Shown: positions 9,094 through 19,213, numbered from the stretch's first letter. The stretch: 64,000 nucleotides of DNA from Pseudomonas gozinkensis (GCF_014863585.1 NZ_CP062253.1:1266501-1330500), one strand, 5' to 3'. Program-made: numbers and translations. The notes: a model not told the origin generated them from the letters alone.

Positions 9094-10581
9094 TCAGAGA
9101 TGCTGGCCGTGGCGGGCCATGATGTGCCGCACCACGCTGTAGTCCTGTAGCGAATCGCTGGATAAGTCTTTGCCGTAACCGGAGCGTTTCAGCCCGCCGT
9201 GGGGCATTTCGCTGACCAGCATGAAATGGCTGTTGATCCAGGTGCAGCCGTATTGCAGGCGTGCGGCGACCTGCATTGCTTTGTCGAGGTTCTGGGTCCA
9301 GACCGACGAGGCGAGGCCGTATTCCGAGTCGTTGGCCCAGTCCACCGCTTGCGCCAGTTCGTCGAAGCGGGTCACGGTCACCACCGGGCCGAACACTTCG
9401 CGCTGGACGATTTCATCGCTCTGTTTGCAACCGGCCAGCAACGTTGGCTGATAGAAGAACCCGGCGCCGGAATGCACTGCCGCGCCGGTCACTCGTTCGA
9501 TGTGCGGCTGACCGAGGGCGCGCTCGACGAAACTGGCCACACGATCACGCTGGCGGGTGCTGATCAGCGGTCCGATTTCGTTGTCGGCATCACGTTTGCC
9601 GGCGAAGCGCAGGCTGCTGACCGCCGCGCCGAGTTCGGCCACCAACTTGTCGTGAATCCCGGCCTGGGCGTAGATCCGGCAAGCCGCCGTGCAATCCTGC
9701 CCGGCGTTGTAATAGCCATAAGTGCGAACGCCTTCGACCACGGCTTTGAGGTCGGCGTCATTGCAGACGATCACCGGGGCCTTGCCGCCGAGTTCGAGGT
9801 GCGTGCGTTTGAGGGTTTTGGCGGCGGCCTGGAGGATTTTCTGGCCGGTGACGATATCGCCGGTCAGCGACACCATGCGCACTTTTGGATGACCGACCAA
9901 GTGACTGCCAACGCCTTCGCCACCACCGCAGACGATATTGATCACCCCGCGCGGCAGAATCTCGGCCAGCGCTGGCGCCAGCGCCAGAATCGACAGCGGC
10001 GTGTGTTCGGACGGTTTGAACACCAGCGTGTTACCGGCAGCGAGGGCCGGGGCGATCTTCCATGCGGCCATCATGATCGGGTAGTTCCACGGTGCAATCG
10101 AGGCGACAACGCCAATCGGATCGCGGCGCACCATGCTGGTGTAGCCCGGCACGTATTCGCCGCTGAGCTGGCCGGTCTGGCAGCGCACGGCGCCGGCGAA
10201 GAAGCGGAACACATCGACGGTCGCGGTTAAATCGTCCTGCCGCGCCAGATGCAGCGGCTTGCCGCAGTTCAGGGCTTCGAGGCGGGCGAGGTGGTCAGCG
10301 TGTTTTTCGACGGCGTTGGCAATTTCCAGCAGGAAATTCGAGCGCTGTTGCGGAGTAGTGCGCGACCACTCGGCAAAGGCGCGGTGGGCGGCGAGGATGG
10401 CGGCTTCGACTTGTTCGGTGCTGGCTTCGGCGATCTGGGTCAGAACTTCGCCGGTGGCCGGGTTGAGGATCGGTTCGACAAAACCCTGGCCGGCGATCAA
10501 TTCGCCGTCGATCAGCAACGCGGTGTGCATGTGGGTCTGCGCGCCAGCCATTTTCCGGGATCTCTTTTCTTGTGTGGTCAT
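9094..10581 (-). CDS. PatD-like aldehyde dehydrogenase, second copy
   Basis: A 495-residue aldehyde dehydrogenase closely related to the one at 3283-4707, with the same [11 protein letters not shown] catalytic cysteine loop, LELGGK base motif and C-terminal GGLKRSGYGKD. Alignment with that paralog begins at the internal methionine at 10530 (MHTALLIDGE). An ATG at 10581 is chosen because AGGGAG lies five to six bases ahead, which gives a 17-residue N-terminal extension; a start at 10551 or 10530 remains possible. It is the first enzyme gene after the LysR regulator. The divergence of the two copies suggests different amino-aldehyde preferences, for example aminopropionaldehyde against aminobutyraldehyde, but that is inference. 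Confidence 0.88.
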   Translation of the reverse strand: MTTQEKRSRKMAGAQTHMHTALLIDGELIAGQGFVEPILNPATGEVLTQIAEASTEQVEAAILAAHRAFAEWSRTTPQQRSNFLLEIANAVEKHADHLARLEALNCGKPLHLARQDDLTATVDVFRFFAGAVRCQTGQLSGEYVPGYTSMVRRDPIGVVASIAPWNYPIMMAAWKIAPALAAGNTLVFKPSEHTPLSILALAPALAEILPRGVINIVCGGGEGVGSHLVGHPKVRMVSLTGDIVTGQKILQAAAKTLKRTHLELGGKAPVIVCNDADLKAVVEGVRTYGYYNAGQDCTAACRIYAQAGIHDKLVAELGAAVSSLRFAGKRDADNEIGPLISTRQRDRVASFVERALGQPHIERVTGAAVHSGAGFFYQPTLLAGCKQSDEIVQREVFGPVVTVTRFDELAQAVDWANDSEYGLASSVWTQNLDKAMQVAARLQYGCTWINSHFMLVSEMPHGGLKRSGYGKDLSSDSLQDYSVVRHIMARHGQHL

Positions 10582-10680
10582 ATTGCTCCCTGTTCCGGGA
10601 GCCGACCGTCTTATAGATGCAGCAAGACTAGTGCGCGGCTCCGGGGTCGACAAATTCTAAATACTGAAGGTGGCATTCGA

Positions 10681-11595
10681 TTAAATAGATGGCTTGCGTC
10701 CGCCGTGAGGCTGTTCGCGGGCCACGGTCAGGAAAGGATCGACCAACGCGGGGCGAGCGGTGCCGCGACGCCAGGCCAGGCCGACGTCGAGGGTCTGGCT
10801 GAGGTCGGCAATCGGCCGCGCTTCAATGATGTCGCCTTCCAGCGACCAGGGGCGGTAGGTCATGTCGGGCTGGATCGAAACACCGAGACCCGCCGCCACC
10901 AGACTTCGCACGGCTTCTGTGGAAGCGGTTCTCAAAGTGATTTTGGGTTGCAGCCCGGCGCCACGCCAAAGGCGTTGGGCATTGCGATCCATCTCGTCGA
11001 CATTCAGCTGAATCAACGGCTCCCGGGCAACGTCGGCGAGGTTGATGCTGTCGTGTTCCAGCAGCGGATGCTGGGCCGGCAGCCACAAGCGGTGCGGCGA
11101 GTGGGTCAGCACTTCGGTCTGCAAGGCGTGACGGTCTTCGAGGTTGGAGAGGATCAGCACGCCGACATCGATCTCGCCGCTGACCAGCAGATGCTCGATG
11201 TACGGCCGCTCATCCTCCATCACCCGGATTTCGACATTGGGGTAGGCACGCTGGAAGCGGGTGAGCAAATCCGCCAGGTAATAACCGGCCACCAGACTGG
11301 TCACCCCGACAATCAACTGCCCCGCGACCTGATCGGTGCTTTGTTGCAGGCTGCGTTTGGCGTTGTCCACGGTCGCCAGAATCAGGTGCGCCTGGCGCAG
11401 GAACTGGTGTCCCTGATGGGTGAGGGTCATGCCCTTGGCGTGGCGATTGAACAGGCTGACGCCGATTTCTTCCTCCAGTTGCTGAATGGCCAGGGTCAGG
11501 GTCGACTGGGATATGAACGCAGTTTGCGCGGCGGCCGAGATCGAGCCGGTCTCGGCCACGGCAATGAAATGGCGGATCTGACGCAGGGTCATCAT
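10681..11595 (-). CDS. LysR-family transcriptional regulator
   Basis: A 304-residue regulator with an N-terminal winged helix-turn-helix (residues about 3-62; TGSISAAAQTAFISQSTLTLAIQQLE) and a substrate-binding-like effector domain. It reads in the same direction as, and 99 bases upstream of, the first PatD-like gene, rather than divergently as is usual for LysR genes, so it may be co-transcribed with the pathway or have its own transcript. It is the obvious candidate regulator for the ydcSTUV/aldehyde dehydrogenase cluster; its inducer is unknown. Two adjacent ATG codons (11595 and 11592) are possible starts and no strong ribosome binding site distinguishes them. Confidence 0.88.
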   Translation of the reverse strand: MMTLRQIRHFIAVAETGSISAAAQTAFISQSTLTLAIQQLEEEIGVSLFNRHAKGMTLTHQGHQFLRQAHLILATVDNAKRSLQQSTDQVAGQLIVGVTSLVAGYYLADLLTRFQRAYPNVEIRVMEDERPYIEHLLVSGEIDVGVLILSNLEDRHALQTEVLTHSPHRLWLPAQHPLLEHDSINLADVAREPLIQLNVDEMDRNAQRLWRGAGLQPKITLRTASTEAVRSLVAAGLGVSIQPDMTYRPWSLEGDIIEARPIADLSQTLDVGLAWRRGTARPALVDPFLTVAREQPHGGRKPSI

Positions 11596-11771
11596 GGAAG
11601 GTTTACCCGGTGGGCGGTTTTTATAGATTGCCTCGAGTGTATATCTATTTTCGCGAAGGGCTGCGGTGGGTCAGGCAACATCTGGAAGCACACTCGCACC
11701 CAAGTCACGGGCACTTTCGAACTAGGCTGAGGGCCTTATTGATCCGGATAACCCCTGTTTGGAGACGGAAC

Positions 11772-12494
11772 ATGAACACCCGTGGATTGCTCGATCAACT
11801 CCTCAAGTCCGGCCAGGATCTGCTGCAGAACAAGGCGGGCGGGGCGCAGAACAAACCGGCTGCCGGTGGCTTGGGCGGTTTGCTGGGCGGATCTTCCAGT
11901 AATGGCGCACTCGGCGGTTTGCTGTCAGGCGCAGGCGGCGGTGCCCTGGCGGCCGGGGCCATGGGCCTGTTGCTGGGCAGCAAAAAGGCCCGCAAGGTTG
12001 GCGGTAAAGTCGCTATCTACGGCGGCCTCGCCGCACTGGGCGTGATCGCCTACAAAGCCTACGGCAACTGGAACGCCCAAAAAGGCATCGCCCCGCAAAG
12101 CGAACCGCAAACCCTCGATCGCCTGCCACCGGCGCAAGTCGAGCAACACAGCCAGGCCATCCTCAAGGCCCTGGTCGCCGCCGCCAAAGCCGACGGCCAC
12201 ATCGACGACCGTGAACGCCAACTGATCGAGGGCGAATTCACCCGACTCGACAACGATCAGGAACTCAAACACTGGCTCCACGCCGAACTCAACAAACCCC
12301 TCGACCCCACCGACGTCGCCCGTGCGGCGAGCACGCCGGAGATGGCCGCCGAGATGTACGTGGCGAGCGTGATGATGGTGGATGAGGAGAACTTCATGGA
12401 GAAGAGCTATCTGGATGAACTGGCGCGGCAGTTGAAGCTGGAGCCGGGGTTGAAGGTGGAGCTGGAGAAGCAGGTCCGTGTGGCTACCCTGTAG
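11772..12494 (+). CDS. DUF533 family protein (YebE-like)
   Basis: A 240-residue protein of the DUF533 family, to which E. coli YebE belongs. The first 70 residues are rich in Gly, Ala and Leu (repeated GGLLGG-like runs). A predicted membrane segment follows (KVAIYGGLAALGVIAYKAYG, about residues 77-96), then a C-terminal helical TerB-like acidic domain with DGHIDDRE at about 140. The ATG at 11772 has a GGAG eight bases upstream. YebE is known as an envelope-stress-associated inner membrane protein, but no biochemical role is established. It is monocistronic and ends at a clear terminator. Confidence 0.85.
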   Translation: MNTRGLLDQLLKSGQDLLQNKAGGAQNKPAAGGLGGLLGGSSSNGALGGLLSGAGGGALAAGAMGLLLGSKKARKVGGKVAIYGGLAALGVIAYKAYGNWNAQKGIAPQSEPQTLDRLPPAQVEQHSQAILKALVAAAKADGHIDDRERQLIEGEFTRLDNDQELKHWLHAELNKPLDPTDVARAASTPEMAAEMYVASVMMVDEENFMEKSYLDELARQLKLEPGLKVELEKQVRVATL

Positions 12495-12514
12495 AACCGC
12501 TGTCATCGATACAA

Positions 12515-12550
12515 GAACCCGCGATCCTGCACAGGATGGCGGGTTCTTTC
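12515..12550 (+). terminator. Rho-independent terminator of the DUF533 gene
   Basis: A long two-part stem: GAACCCGC (12515-12522) with GCGGGTTC (12539-12546) outside, and ATCCT/AGGAT inside with a GCAC loop, followed by TTTC. The rest of the 12495-12803 gap shows no gene, only a TATACT box (12765-12770) that may be the -10 element for wspA. Confidence 0.8.
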
Positions 12551-12803
12551 GTTGCAGCGAGCGGCTCCGCAGATGAACAGGCGCTTGCGGTGTCGTCGGC
12601 CCCTTAACAACTGAAATGGCCGATCCATCGCCCCTTTTTGCCGATGCGCCACTGGTACGCCGACCGCCGATTGCCGGAAAGTCCCTGTCCAGAGCCCGTC
12701 GTGTTTTATGACCGGAAGGCCTGAGCGCGGCAAACCGTCTTATAAATGAAACACCGCCCTCAGCTATACTCCCCCGCATTTCGACCCGCCCCGAGGACTG
12801 ACT

Positions 12804-14426
12804 GTGAAGAACTGGACGTTGCGCCAACGCATTTTGGCGAGCTTTGCGGTGATTATCGCCATCATGCTGCTGATGGTGGTCGTCTCGTATTCGCGGCTGC
12901 TGAAGATCGAAGCCAGTGAAAACAGCGTCCGTGACGACGCGATTCCCGGCGTCTACTACAGCTCGATGATTCGTGGCGCGTGGGTCGACAGTTATCTGCA
13001 GACCCAGGAGTTGCTCGGCCTCAAGCAGGGCGAGGGCATCAGCACTGAAGATGCGGCGGACTACAAGGCGTTCGAAACCCGCTTGCAGGAGCAGATGGCC
13101 AACTACCGCAGCACCATGGCGACGGATGAAGACCGTAACGAGTTCGCTGCTTTCGAGAAGTATCACGAGGCTTACATGCAGATCCAGAATTCGGTTCTGG
13201 ACTTGCACAAGCGCAATCTGGAAGCCGATGCGGTCAAGCTGTTCAATGAGAAACTGACCCCGACCTGGTACAGCGGCCGGATGAAGCTCAACGACATCAT
13301 TGGCGAGAACAAGAAAGTCGCCGATCAGGCCATGGCCAACATTGACGAAGCGGTGTCGGCGGCCAAGGTCAGCATGTTCACCTCGTTGCTGATCGCCGTG
13401 CTGGCCGCCGGCCTCTGTGGTCTGTTGCTGATGCGCGCAATCATGGCGCCGATGAACCGCATCGTGCAGATCCTCGACATCATGCGCACGGGCGATCTGA
13501 GCAGCCGCTTGAACCTCGAGCGCAAGGACGAGTTCGGCGCGGTGGAAACCGGCTTCAACGACATGATGGCCGAGCTGACTTCGCTGGTATCGCAGGCCCA
13601 GCGCTCGTCGGTGCAGGTCACCACCTCGGTGACCGAGATCGCCGCCACCTCCAAACAACAGCAGGCCACCGCCACCGAAACTGCTGCGACCACGACTGAA
13701 ATCGGCGCGACGTCCCGCGAAATCGCGGCGACCTCCCGCGACCTGGTGCGCACCATGACCGAAGTCTCCACCGCCGCCGATCAGGCCTCGGTGCTGGCCG
13801 GTTCCGGGCAGCAAGGTTTGGCGCGGATGGAAGACACCATGCACTCGGTGATGGGCGCGGCGGATCTGGTGAACGCCAAACTGGCGATCCTCAACGAGAA
13901 GGCCGGCAACATCAATCAGGTGGTGGTGACCATCGTCAAGGTCGCCGACCAGACCAACCTGCTGTCCCTGAACGCCGCGATCGAAGCGGAGAAGGCCGGC
14001 GAATACGGTCGCGGTTTCGCCGTGGTCGCCACCGAAGTGCGGCGTCTGGCGGATCAGACCGCTGTTGCCACGTATGACATCGAACAGATGGTCCGCGAGA
14101 TCCAGTCGGCGGTCTCCGCCGGGGTGATGGGCATGGACAAGTTCTCCGAGGAAGTGCGTCGCGGCATGGCCGAAGTGCAGCAAGTCGGCGAACAGCTGTC
14201 GCAGATCATCCATCAGGTGCAGGCGCTGGCGCCGCGAGTGTTGATGGTCAACGAGGGCATGCAGGCCCAGGCCACCGGCGCCGAACAGATCAACCATGCG
14301 CTGGTGCAACTGGGTGATGCCAGCAGCCAGACGGTCGAGTCGTTGCGTCAGGCCAGTTTCGCCATCGACGAACTGAGTCAGGTGGCCGTGGGCCTGCGCA
14401 GCGGCGTTTCGCGATTCAAAGTCTGA
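12804..14426 (+). CDS. wspA: WspA, surface-sensing methyl-accepting chemotaxis protein
   Basis: A 540-residue membrane chemoreceptor: first transmembrane helix about residues 11-31, a periplasmic four-helix-type domain, second transmembrane helix about 190-212, HAMP, then a long cytoplasmic coiled coil with the receptor tip (ADQTNLLSLNAAIEAEKAGE, about residue 380). It is the input of the Wsp pathway, which in Pseudomonas responds to surface contact by forming clusters that activate WspE. The start is a GTG at 12804 with GAGG seven bases upstream. It is the first gene of a seven-gene operon in the canonical order wspABCDEFR. A TATACT box at 12765-12770 may belong to its promoter, though no good -35 is seen. 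Confidence 0.96.
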   Translation: MKNWTLRQRILASFAVIIAIMLLMVVVSYSRLLKIEASENSVRDDAIPGVYYSSMIRGAWVDSYLQTQELLGLKQGEGISTEDAADYKAFETRLQEQMANYRSTMATDEDRNEFAAFEKYHEAYMQIQNSVLDLHKRNLEADAVKLFNEKLTPTWYSGRMKLNDIIGENKKVADQAMANIDEAVSAAKVSMFTSLLIAVLAAGLCGLLLMRAIMAPMNRIVQILDIMRTGDLSSRLNLERKDEFGAVETGFNDMMAELTSLVSQAQRSSVQVTTSVTEIAATSKQQQATATETAATTTEIGATSREIAATSRDLVRTMTEVSTAADQASVLAGSGQQGLARMEDTMHSVMGAADLVNAKLAILNEKAGNINQVVVTIVKVADQTNLLSLNAAIEAEKAGEYGRGFAVVATEVRRLADQTAVATYDIEQMVREIQSAVSAGVMGMDKFSEEVRRGMAEVQQVGEQLSQIIHQVQALAPRVLMVNEGMQAQATGAEQINHALVQLGDASSQTVESLRQASFAIDELSQVAVGLRSGVSRFKV

Positions 14427-14962
14427 TGAGCGAAATCACCGCCAAACGCAGCGCTGCACCGGTGGCGAAGCAGGCGTTGTTCCTGCTGTTTCGCATCGGC
14501 AGCGAACGCTACGCCTTGCGTGCAACGGAAGTGGCCGAAGTGCTGCCGCGCCTGCCGTTGAAGCCGATTGCCCGGGCGCCGCACTGGGTGGCGGGGGTGT
14601 TCGCCTATCGCGGCACGGTGGTGCCGGTGATCGACCTCAGTGCCCTGACTTTCGGCCAGCCTGCCGAGGCGCGCACCAGTACGCGACTGGTGCTGGTGCA
14701 TTACCGCGCGGATGACTCGCAACCCTCGCAATGGCTGGGGCTGATCCTCGAACAGGCCACCGATACCCTGCGCTGCAACCCGGAGGATTTCCGGCCGTAC
14801 GGCCTCGACAATCGTCAGGCGCCGTACCTGGGCCCGGTGCGTGAAGACGCGCAAGGGCTGGTGCAGTGGGTGCGGGTCAACGACTTGCTGGACGAGTCGG
14901 TGCGCACGCTGCTGTTCCCGTCACCGCCGCTGGACCCAAAGCGGCTTGAGGAGCAGCCATGA
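14426..14962 (+). CDS. wspB: WspB, CheW-like coupling protein
   Basis: A 178-residue single-domain CheW-like scaffold that links WspA to the kinase WspE. The domain spans about residues 14-165, with the conserved GVFAYRGTVVPVIDL strand-turn region at about 56-70. The ATG overlaps the wspA stop by one base (TGATG), so translation is coupled. Two CheW-type proteins (WspB and WspD) are normal in this system and are thought to place WspA clusters laterally rather than at the pole. Confidence 0.95.
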   Translation: MSEITAKRSAAPVAKQALFLLFRIGSERYALRATEVAEVLPRLPLKPIARAPHWVAGVFAYRGTVVPVIDLSALTFGQPAEARTSTRLVLVHYRADDSQPSQWLGLILEQATDTLRCNPEDFRPYGLDNRQAPYLGPVREDAQGLVQWVRVNDLLDESVRTLLFPSPPLDPKRLEEQP

Positions 14963-16242
14963 GCAGCGACCAGCGCTTCTTCGATTTCCTCAAGGAACGC
15001 ATCGGCCTCGATGTCGCCTCGGTCGGGCCGGCGATCATCGAGCGGGCCGTGCGCCAGCGCATCACCCTGTCGCAAACGGTGAATGCCGATGAGTACTGGC
15101 AGGCCCTGCAAGGCTCGCGGGATGAACAGCAGGCGCTGATCGAAGCGGTGATCGTCCCCGAGACCTGGTTTTTCCGTTACCCGGAATCCTTCGCCACCCT
15201 GGGCAAACTGGCGCGCAAACGCCTGGGTGAACTGAACAACATGCGCGCGCTGCGCATCCTCAGCCTGCCGTGTTCCACCGGTGAAGAACCCTATTCGATT
15301 GCCATGGCGTTGCTCGATGCCGGCCTCAAGCCCCATCAGTTCAAGGTCGATGGCATGGACGTCAGCCCTCTGTCGGTGGACAAAGCGCGGCGGGCGTTGT
15401 ACGGCAAGAACTCGTTCCGCGGCCAGGAGCTGGACTTCCGTGAGCGGCATTTTTTCGCCGAGAACGACGGCTATCGGGTGAATGAAATTGTCCGCGAGCA
15501 GGTGCGCCTGCATGTCGGCAACGTGCTCGATCCGTCATTGCTGGTCAACGAGCCGCCGTTCGATTTCGTGTTCTGTCGCAACCTGCTGATCTATTTCGAC
15601 CAGCCGACCCAGCAGCAGGTATTTGCGGTGCTGAAGCGCCTGACCCATGTCGATGGCGTGCTGTTTATCGGCCCCGCCGAGGGCAGTCTGCTCGGGCGTT
15701 TGGGCATGCGCTCGATCGGGATTCCGCAGTCCTTCGCCTTCAGCCGTCACAGCGAACCGCAGCCCGAACCGTTGCCGTTGCCGATGCCGACCGCGACTGC
15801 CGTGCCGTTGCCTGTGCGCCAGCCGGTGCGCAGCACGCCACCGCCGCCAGTGCGTAACCGTCCGTTTGCTGGCGTGACGCCTTTGCCCGCGACGGCTAAA
15901 AGCACCAACCCCGACGCCGCGACGTTGCTGGCCAACATCGCCGCCCTGGCCAACGAAGGCAAAAGTGCCGAGGCCCGGGCCGCGTGCGAACAGTATTTGC
16001 GCAGCCATGAGCCGGTGGCCCAGGTGTTTTACTGGCTCGGCCTGCTGAGCGATGTGGCCGGCAGCGCCCTCGAAGCCCAGGGCTTTTACCGAAAAGCGCT
16101 GTACCTCGAACCGCAACACCCCGAAGCCTTGATGCACCTGGCTGCGTTGCTGCAGGCCCAGGGCGACACGGCCGGCGCCAGACGATTGCAGGAGCGCGCC
16201 GCCCGCAGCGACCGCACCGCCGACAGTGAGCGTAAACGATGA
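14959..16242 (+). CDS. wspC: WspC, CheR-type methyltransferase with TPR tail
   Basis: A 427-residue S-adenosylmethionine-dependent glutamate methyltransferase that adapts WspA. The N-terminal CheR helical domain is at about 1-75; the SAM-binding motif SLPCSTGEEPYSIAMAL is near 96-112, and the FVFCRNLLIYFD motif near 196-207. A Pro/Pro-Leu-rich linker (about 270-310) joins a C-terminal TPR-like region that helps place it at the receptor. The ATG overlaps wspB by four bases (ATGA). Loss of WspC locks Wsp off, by analogy with SBW25 and PAO1. Confidence 0.95.
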   Translation: MSSDQRFFDFLKERIGLDVASVGPAIIERAVRQRITLSQTVNADEYWQALQGSRDEQQALIEAVIVPETWFFRYPESFATLGKLARKRLGELNNMRALRILSLPCSTGEEPYSIAMALLDAGLKPHQFKVDGMDVSPLSVDKARRALYGKNSFRGQELDFRERHFFAENDGYRVNEIVREQVRLHVGNVLDPSLLVNEPPFDFVFCRNLLIYFDQPTQQQVFAVLKRLTHVDGVLFIGPAEGSLLGRLGMRSIGIPQSFAFSRHSEPQPEPLPLPMPTATAVPLPVRQPVRSTPPPPVRNRPFAGVTPLPATAKSTNPDAATLLANIAALANEGKSAEARAACEQYLRSHEPVAQVFYWLGLLSDVAGSALEAQGFYRKALYLEPQHPEALMHLAALLQAQGDTAGARRLQERAARSDRTADSERKR

Positions 16243-16922
16243 TCCCGTCCGACACCTTGAACGTCACCCACGAAGACGCCCGGGCCATCGACGATTGCTG
16301 GAACCGCATCGGCATCCACGGCGACAAGTCCTGTCCGCTGCTGGACGAGCACATCCATTGCCGCAATTGCTCGGTGTATTCCGCCGCCGCCACGCGTTTG
16401 CTCGACCGCTATGCGTTACAGCAGGACGAGCGCGACCCGGTGGCGACCCAGATTGAAACCGAGCTGAAGACCCGCTCGCTGCTGATGTTCCGTCTCGGCG
16501 AAGAATGGCTCGGCCTGGCCACCCGCAGTCTGGTTGAGGTCGCGCCGTTGCAGGCGATTCACTCGCTGCCGCACCAGCGCTCCCGGGCCTTGCTCGGCGT
16601 GGCGAACGTGCGCGGTGCGCTGGTGGCGTGCCTGTCGCTGGTCGAACTGCTCGACCTCGACAGCAACGTAGCCCCGGCGACCGGCGCGCGGATCATGCCG
16701 CGCATGCTGATCATCTCGGCCCAGGGCGGGCCGGTGGTGGTGCCGGTGGACGAGGTCGACGGGATTCACGCCATCGACGAGCGAATCCTTGATGCCGCGT
16801 CACGTTCCGGCGCACAGGCCAGCGCCAAATACACCCGAGGCGTGCTCCCTTTCAAAGGTCGCAGCCTGCGTTGGCTGGATGAAGAACAGCTGTTGTCCGC
16901 CGTGTCCCGGAGCCTCACATGA
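16239..16922 (+). CDS. wspD: WspD, second CheW-like coupling protein
   Basis: A 227-residue protein with an N-terminal extension holding a small Cys/His cluster (CPLLDEHIHCRNC, about residues 32-44), followed by a CheW-like domain. The Cys/His cluster is typical of WspD and could bind a metal, but this is not demonstrated here. The gene overlaps both neighbours by four bases. WspD helps assemble the WspA-WspE complex. Confidence 0.95.
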   Translation: MIPSDTLNVTHEDARAIDDCWNRIGIHGDKSCPLLDEHIHCRNCSVYSAAATRLLDRYALQQDERDPVATQIETELKTRSLLMFRLGEEWLGLATRSLVEVAPLQAIHSLPHQRSRALLGVANVRGALVACLSLVELLDLDSNVAPATGARIMPRMLIISAQGGPVVVPVDEVDGIHAIDERILDAASRSGAQASAKYTRGVLPFKGRSLRWLDEEQLLSAVSRSLT

Positions 16923-19213
16923 CCCCCGAGCAAATGCGCGACGCCTCCCTGCTGGAGCTGTTCAGCCTCGAAGCCGAAGCCCAGACCCAAGTGCTCAGCG
17001 CCGGGCTGCTGGCGCTGGAGCGCAACCCGACCCAGGCTGATCAGCTCGAATCGTGCATGCGCGCGGCGCACTCGTTGAAAGGCGCGGCGCGGATTGTCGG
17101 CATCGACAGCGGCGTCAGCGTCGCCCACGTGATGGAAGATTGCCTGGTCAGCGCCCAGGAAGGGCGGTTGTTCCTGCGCCCCGAGCATATCGACGCGTTG
17201 TTGCAGGGCACCGATCTGCTGATGCGCATCGCCACCCCGGCCAATGGCCCGCAACCGGCGGACATCGAGGCTTACGTGGCGTTGATGGGTGGTTTGCTCG
17301 ACCCTACGGCACCGGCCGTGGTGCCTGCCGCTCCGAGTGCGCCACCGATGGCGGAGTTGCAGCTTCAGCCACCGCCAGTGGTTGAACCGGCCCCGGTTGA
17401 AATCCCGGTCGAGGTTGCCGAGCCAGAACCCGCGCCGCGCAAGAGCAAGCGCACCACTGAAGGTGGCGAGCGGGTGCTGCGGGTCACCGCCGAACGCCTG
17501 AACAGCCTGCTCGATCTGTCGAGCAAATCCCTGGTGGAAACCCAGCGCCTCAAGCCGCACCTGGCCACCATGCAGCGTCTCAAACGCATGCAGAACAACG
17601 GCCTGCGGGCGCTGGAAAGTCTCAACGTTCATCTCAAGGAGCACGCCCTTAGCCTTGAAGCTCAAGAGGCGCTGGAAGACGCGCGCCGTTTGCTTGCCGA
17701 ATCCCAGCAACTGCTGGCAGAGAAAAACGCCGAACTCGACGAGTTTGCCTGGCAAGCGAGTCAGCGCGCACAAGTGCTCTACGACACCGCGCTGGCCTGC
17801 CGCATGCGGCCGTTCGCCGATGTGTTGTCCGGTCAGGTGCGGATGGTGCGCGACCTCGGTCGCAGCCTCGGCAAACAGGTGCGGCTGGAGATCGAGGGCG
17901 AGAAGACTCAGGTCGACCGCGATGTACTGGAAAAACTCGAAGCTCCGCTGACGCACCTGTTGCGCAATGCGGTCGATCACGGCATCGAAACCCCGGAAGA
18001 ACGGCTGCTCAAAGGCAAATCCGAAGAAGGCCTGATTCGTCTGCGTGCCTCGCATCAGGCCGGTCTGCTGGTGCTGGAATTGAGCGACGACGGAAATGGC
18101 GTGGATCTGGAAAAGGTCCGTCGCAGCATCGTCGAACGTCAGTTGTCGCCGTCCGAAACCGCCGCGCAGTTGAGTGAAGAAGAACTGCTGACCTTCCTGT
18201 TTCTGCCGGGTTTCAGCCTGCGGGACAAGGTCACCGAAGTGTCCGGCCGTGGCGTCGGCCTCGATGCCGTTCAGCACATGGTTCGCCAGTTGCGCGGTGC
18301 GGTGGTGCTGGAACAGACGGCGGGTGAGGGCAGTCGCTTCCATCTGGAAGTGCCGCTGACCCTGTCGGTGGTGCGCAGCCTGGTGGTGGAAGTCGGCGAC
18401 GAAGCCTACGCCTTCCCGCTGGCGCACATCGAGCGCATGTGCGATCTGGCGCCGGAGGACATCGTGCAGGTCGAAGGGCGCCAGCATTTCTGGCACGAAG
18501 GCCGACATGTCGGTCTGGTCGCGGCCAGCCAGTTATTGCAGCGTCCGGCCAGTCAGAACAGCGGCGACACCCTGAAAGTCGTGGTGATCCGCGAGCGCGA
18601 TGCAATCTACGGCGTGGCGGTCGAGCGTTTCATCGGCGAGCGCACGCTGGTGGTGCTGCCGCTGGATGAGCGGCTGGGCAAGGTGCAGGACATTTCTGCC
18701 GGGGCCTTGCTCGACGATGGCTCGGTGGTGCTGATCGTCGATGTCGAAGACATGCTGCGTTCGGTGGACAAACTGCTCAACACCGGGCGTCTGGAGCGCA
18801 TTGCGCGTCACGGCCATCAGGCCGCAGAAGCGGCGCGCAAGCGGATTCTGGTGGTCGACGACTCGCTGACCGTGCGCGAGTTGCAGCGCAAGCTGCTGCT
18901 CAATCGCGGCTACGACGTGGCCGTTGCGGTGGACGGCATGGACGGCTGGAACGCCCTGCGCTCCGAGGATTTCGATCTGCTGATCACCGACATCGACATG
19001 CCGCGCATGGACGGCATCGAACTGGTCTCGCTGCTGCGCCGGGACAACCGTCTGCAATCGCTGCCGGTGATGGTGGTGTCCTACAAGGATCGCGAGGAAG
19101 ATCGCCGCCGTGGACTGGACGCCGGCGCCGACTATTATCTAGCCAAGGCCAGTTTTCATGACGACGCCCTGCTCGACGCGGTGGTTGAGCTCATCGGAGG
19201 AGCGCGGGCATGA
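16919..19213 (+). CDS. wspE: WspE, CheA-CheY hybrid histidine kinase
   Basis: A 764-residue hybrid kinase: an HPt domain with the phospho-histidine at H51 ([13 protein letters not shown]), a Pro-rich linker (about 125-175), a dimerisation region, a CheA ATPase domain with N box ([13 protein letters not shown]), G1 (LSDDGNGVD) and G2 (GRGVGLDAV) motifs, a CheW-like regulatory domain (about 480-620), and a C-terminal receiver with the acceptor aspartate near 691 ([11 protein letters not shown]). It phosphorylates WspR to raise cyclic-di-GMP and WspF to reset the receptor. All key residues are present. It overlaps wspD and wspF by four bases. Confidence 0.96.
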   Translation: MTPEQMRDASLLELFSLEAEAQTQVLSAGLLALERNPTQADQLESCMRAAHSLKGAARIVGIDSGVSVAHVMEDCLVSAQEGRLFLRPEHIDALLQGTDLLMRIATPANGPQPADIEAYVALMGGLLDPTAPAVVPAAPSAPPMAELQLQPPPVVEPAPVEIPVEVAEPEPAPRKSKRTTEGGERVLRVTAERLNSLLDLSSKSLVETQRLKPHLATMQRLKRMQNNGLRALESLNVHLKEHALSLEAQEALEDARRLLAESQQLLAEKNAELDEFAWQASQRAQVLYDTALACRMRPFADVLSGQVRMVRDLGRSLGKQVRLEIEGEKTQVDRDVLEKLEAPLTHLLRNAVDHGIETPEERLLKGKSEEGLIRLRASHQAGLLVLELSDDGNGVDLEKVRRSIVERQLSPSETAAQLSEEELLTFLFLPGFSLRDKVTEVSGRGVGLDAVQHMVRQLRGAVVLEQTAGEGSRFHLEVPLTLSVVRSLVVEVGDEAYAFPLAHIERMCDLAPEDIVQVEGRQHFWHEGRHVGLVAASQLLQRPASQNSGDTLKVVVIRERDAIYGVAVERFIGERTLVVLPLDERLGKVQDISAGALLDDGSVVLIVDVEDMLRSVDKLLNTGRLERIARHGHQAAEAARKRILVVDDSLTVRELQRKLLLNRGYDVAVAVDGMDGWNALRSEDFDLLITDIDMPRMDGIELVSLLRRDNRLQSLPVMVVSYKDREEDRRRGLDAGADYYLAKASFHDDALLDAVVELIGGARA

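Noticed and set aside
12503..12733. Minus-strand 76-codon open frame between the DUF533 gene and wspA
   Set aside because: Overlaps the terminator and has no ribosome binding site or motif.
11925..14309. Minus-strand open frame of 794 codons
   Set aside because: Antisense to wspA and part of the DUF533 gene; no domain or ribosome binding site.
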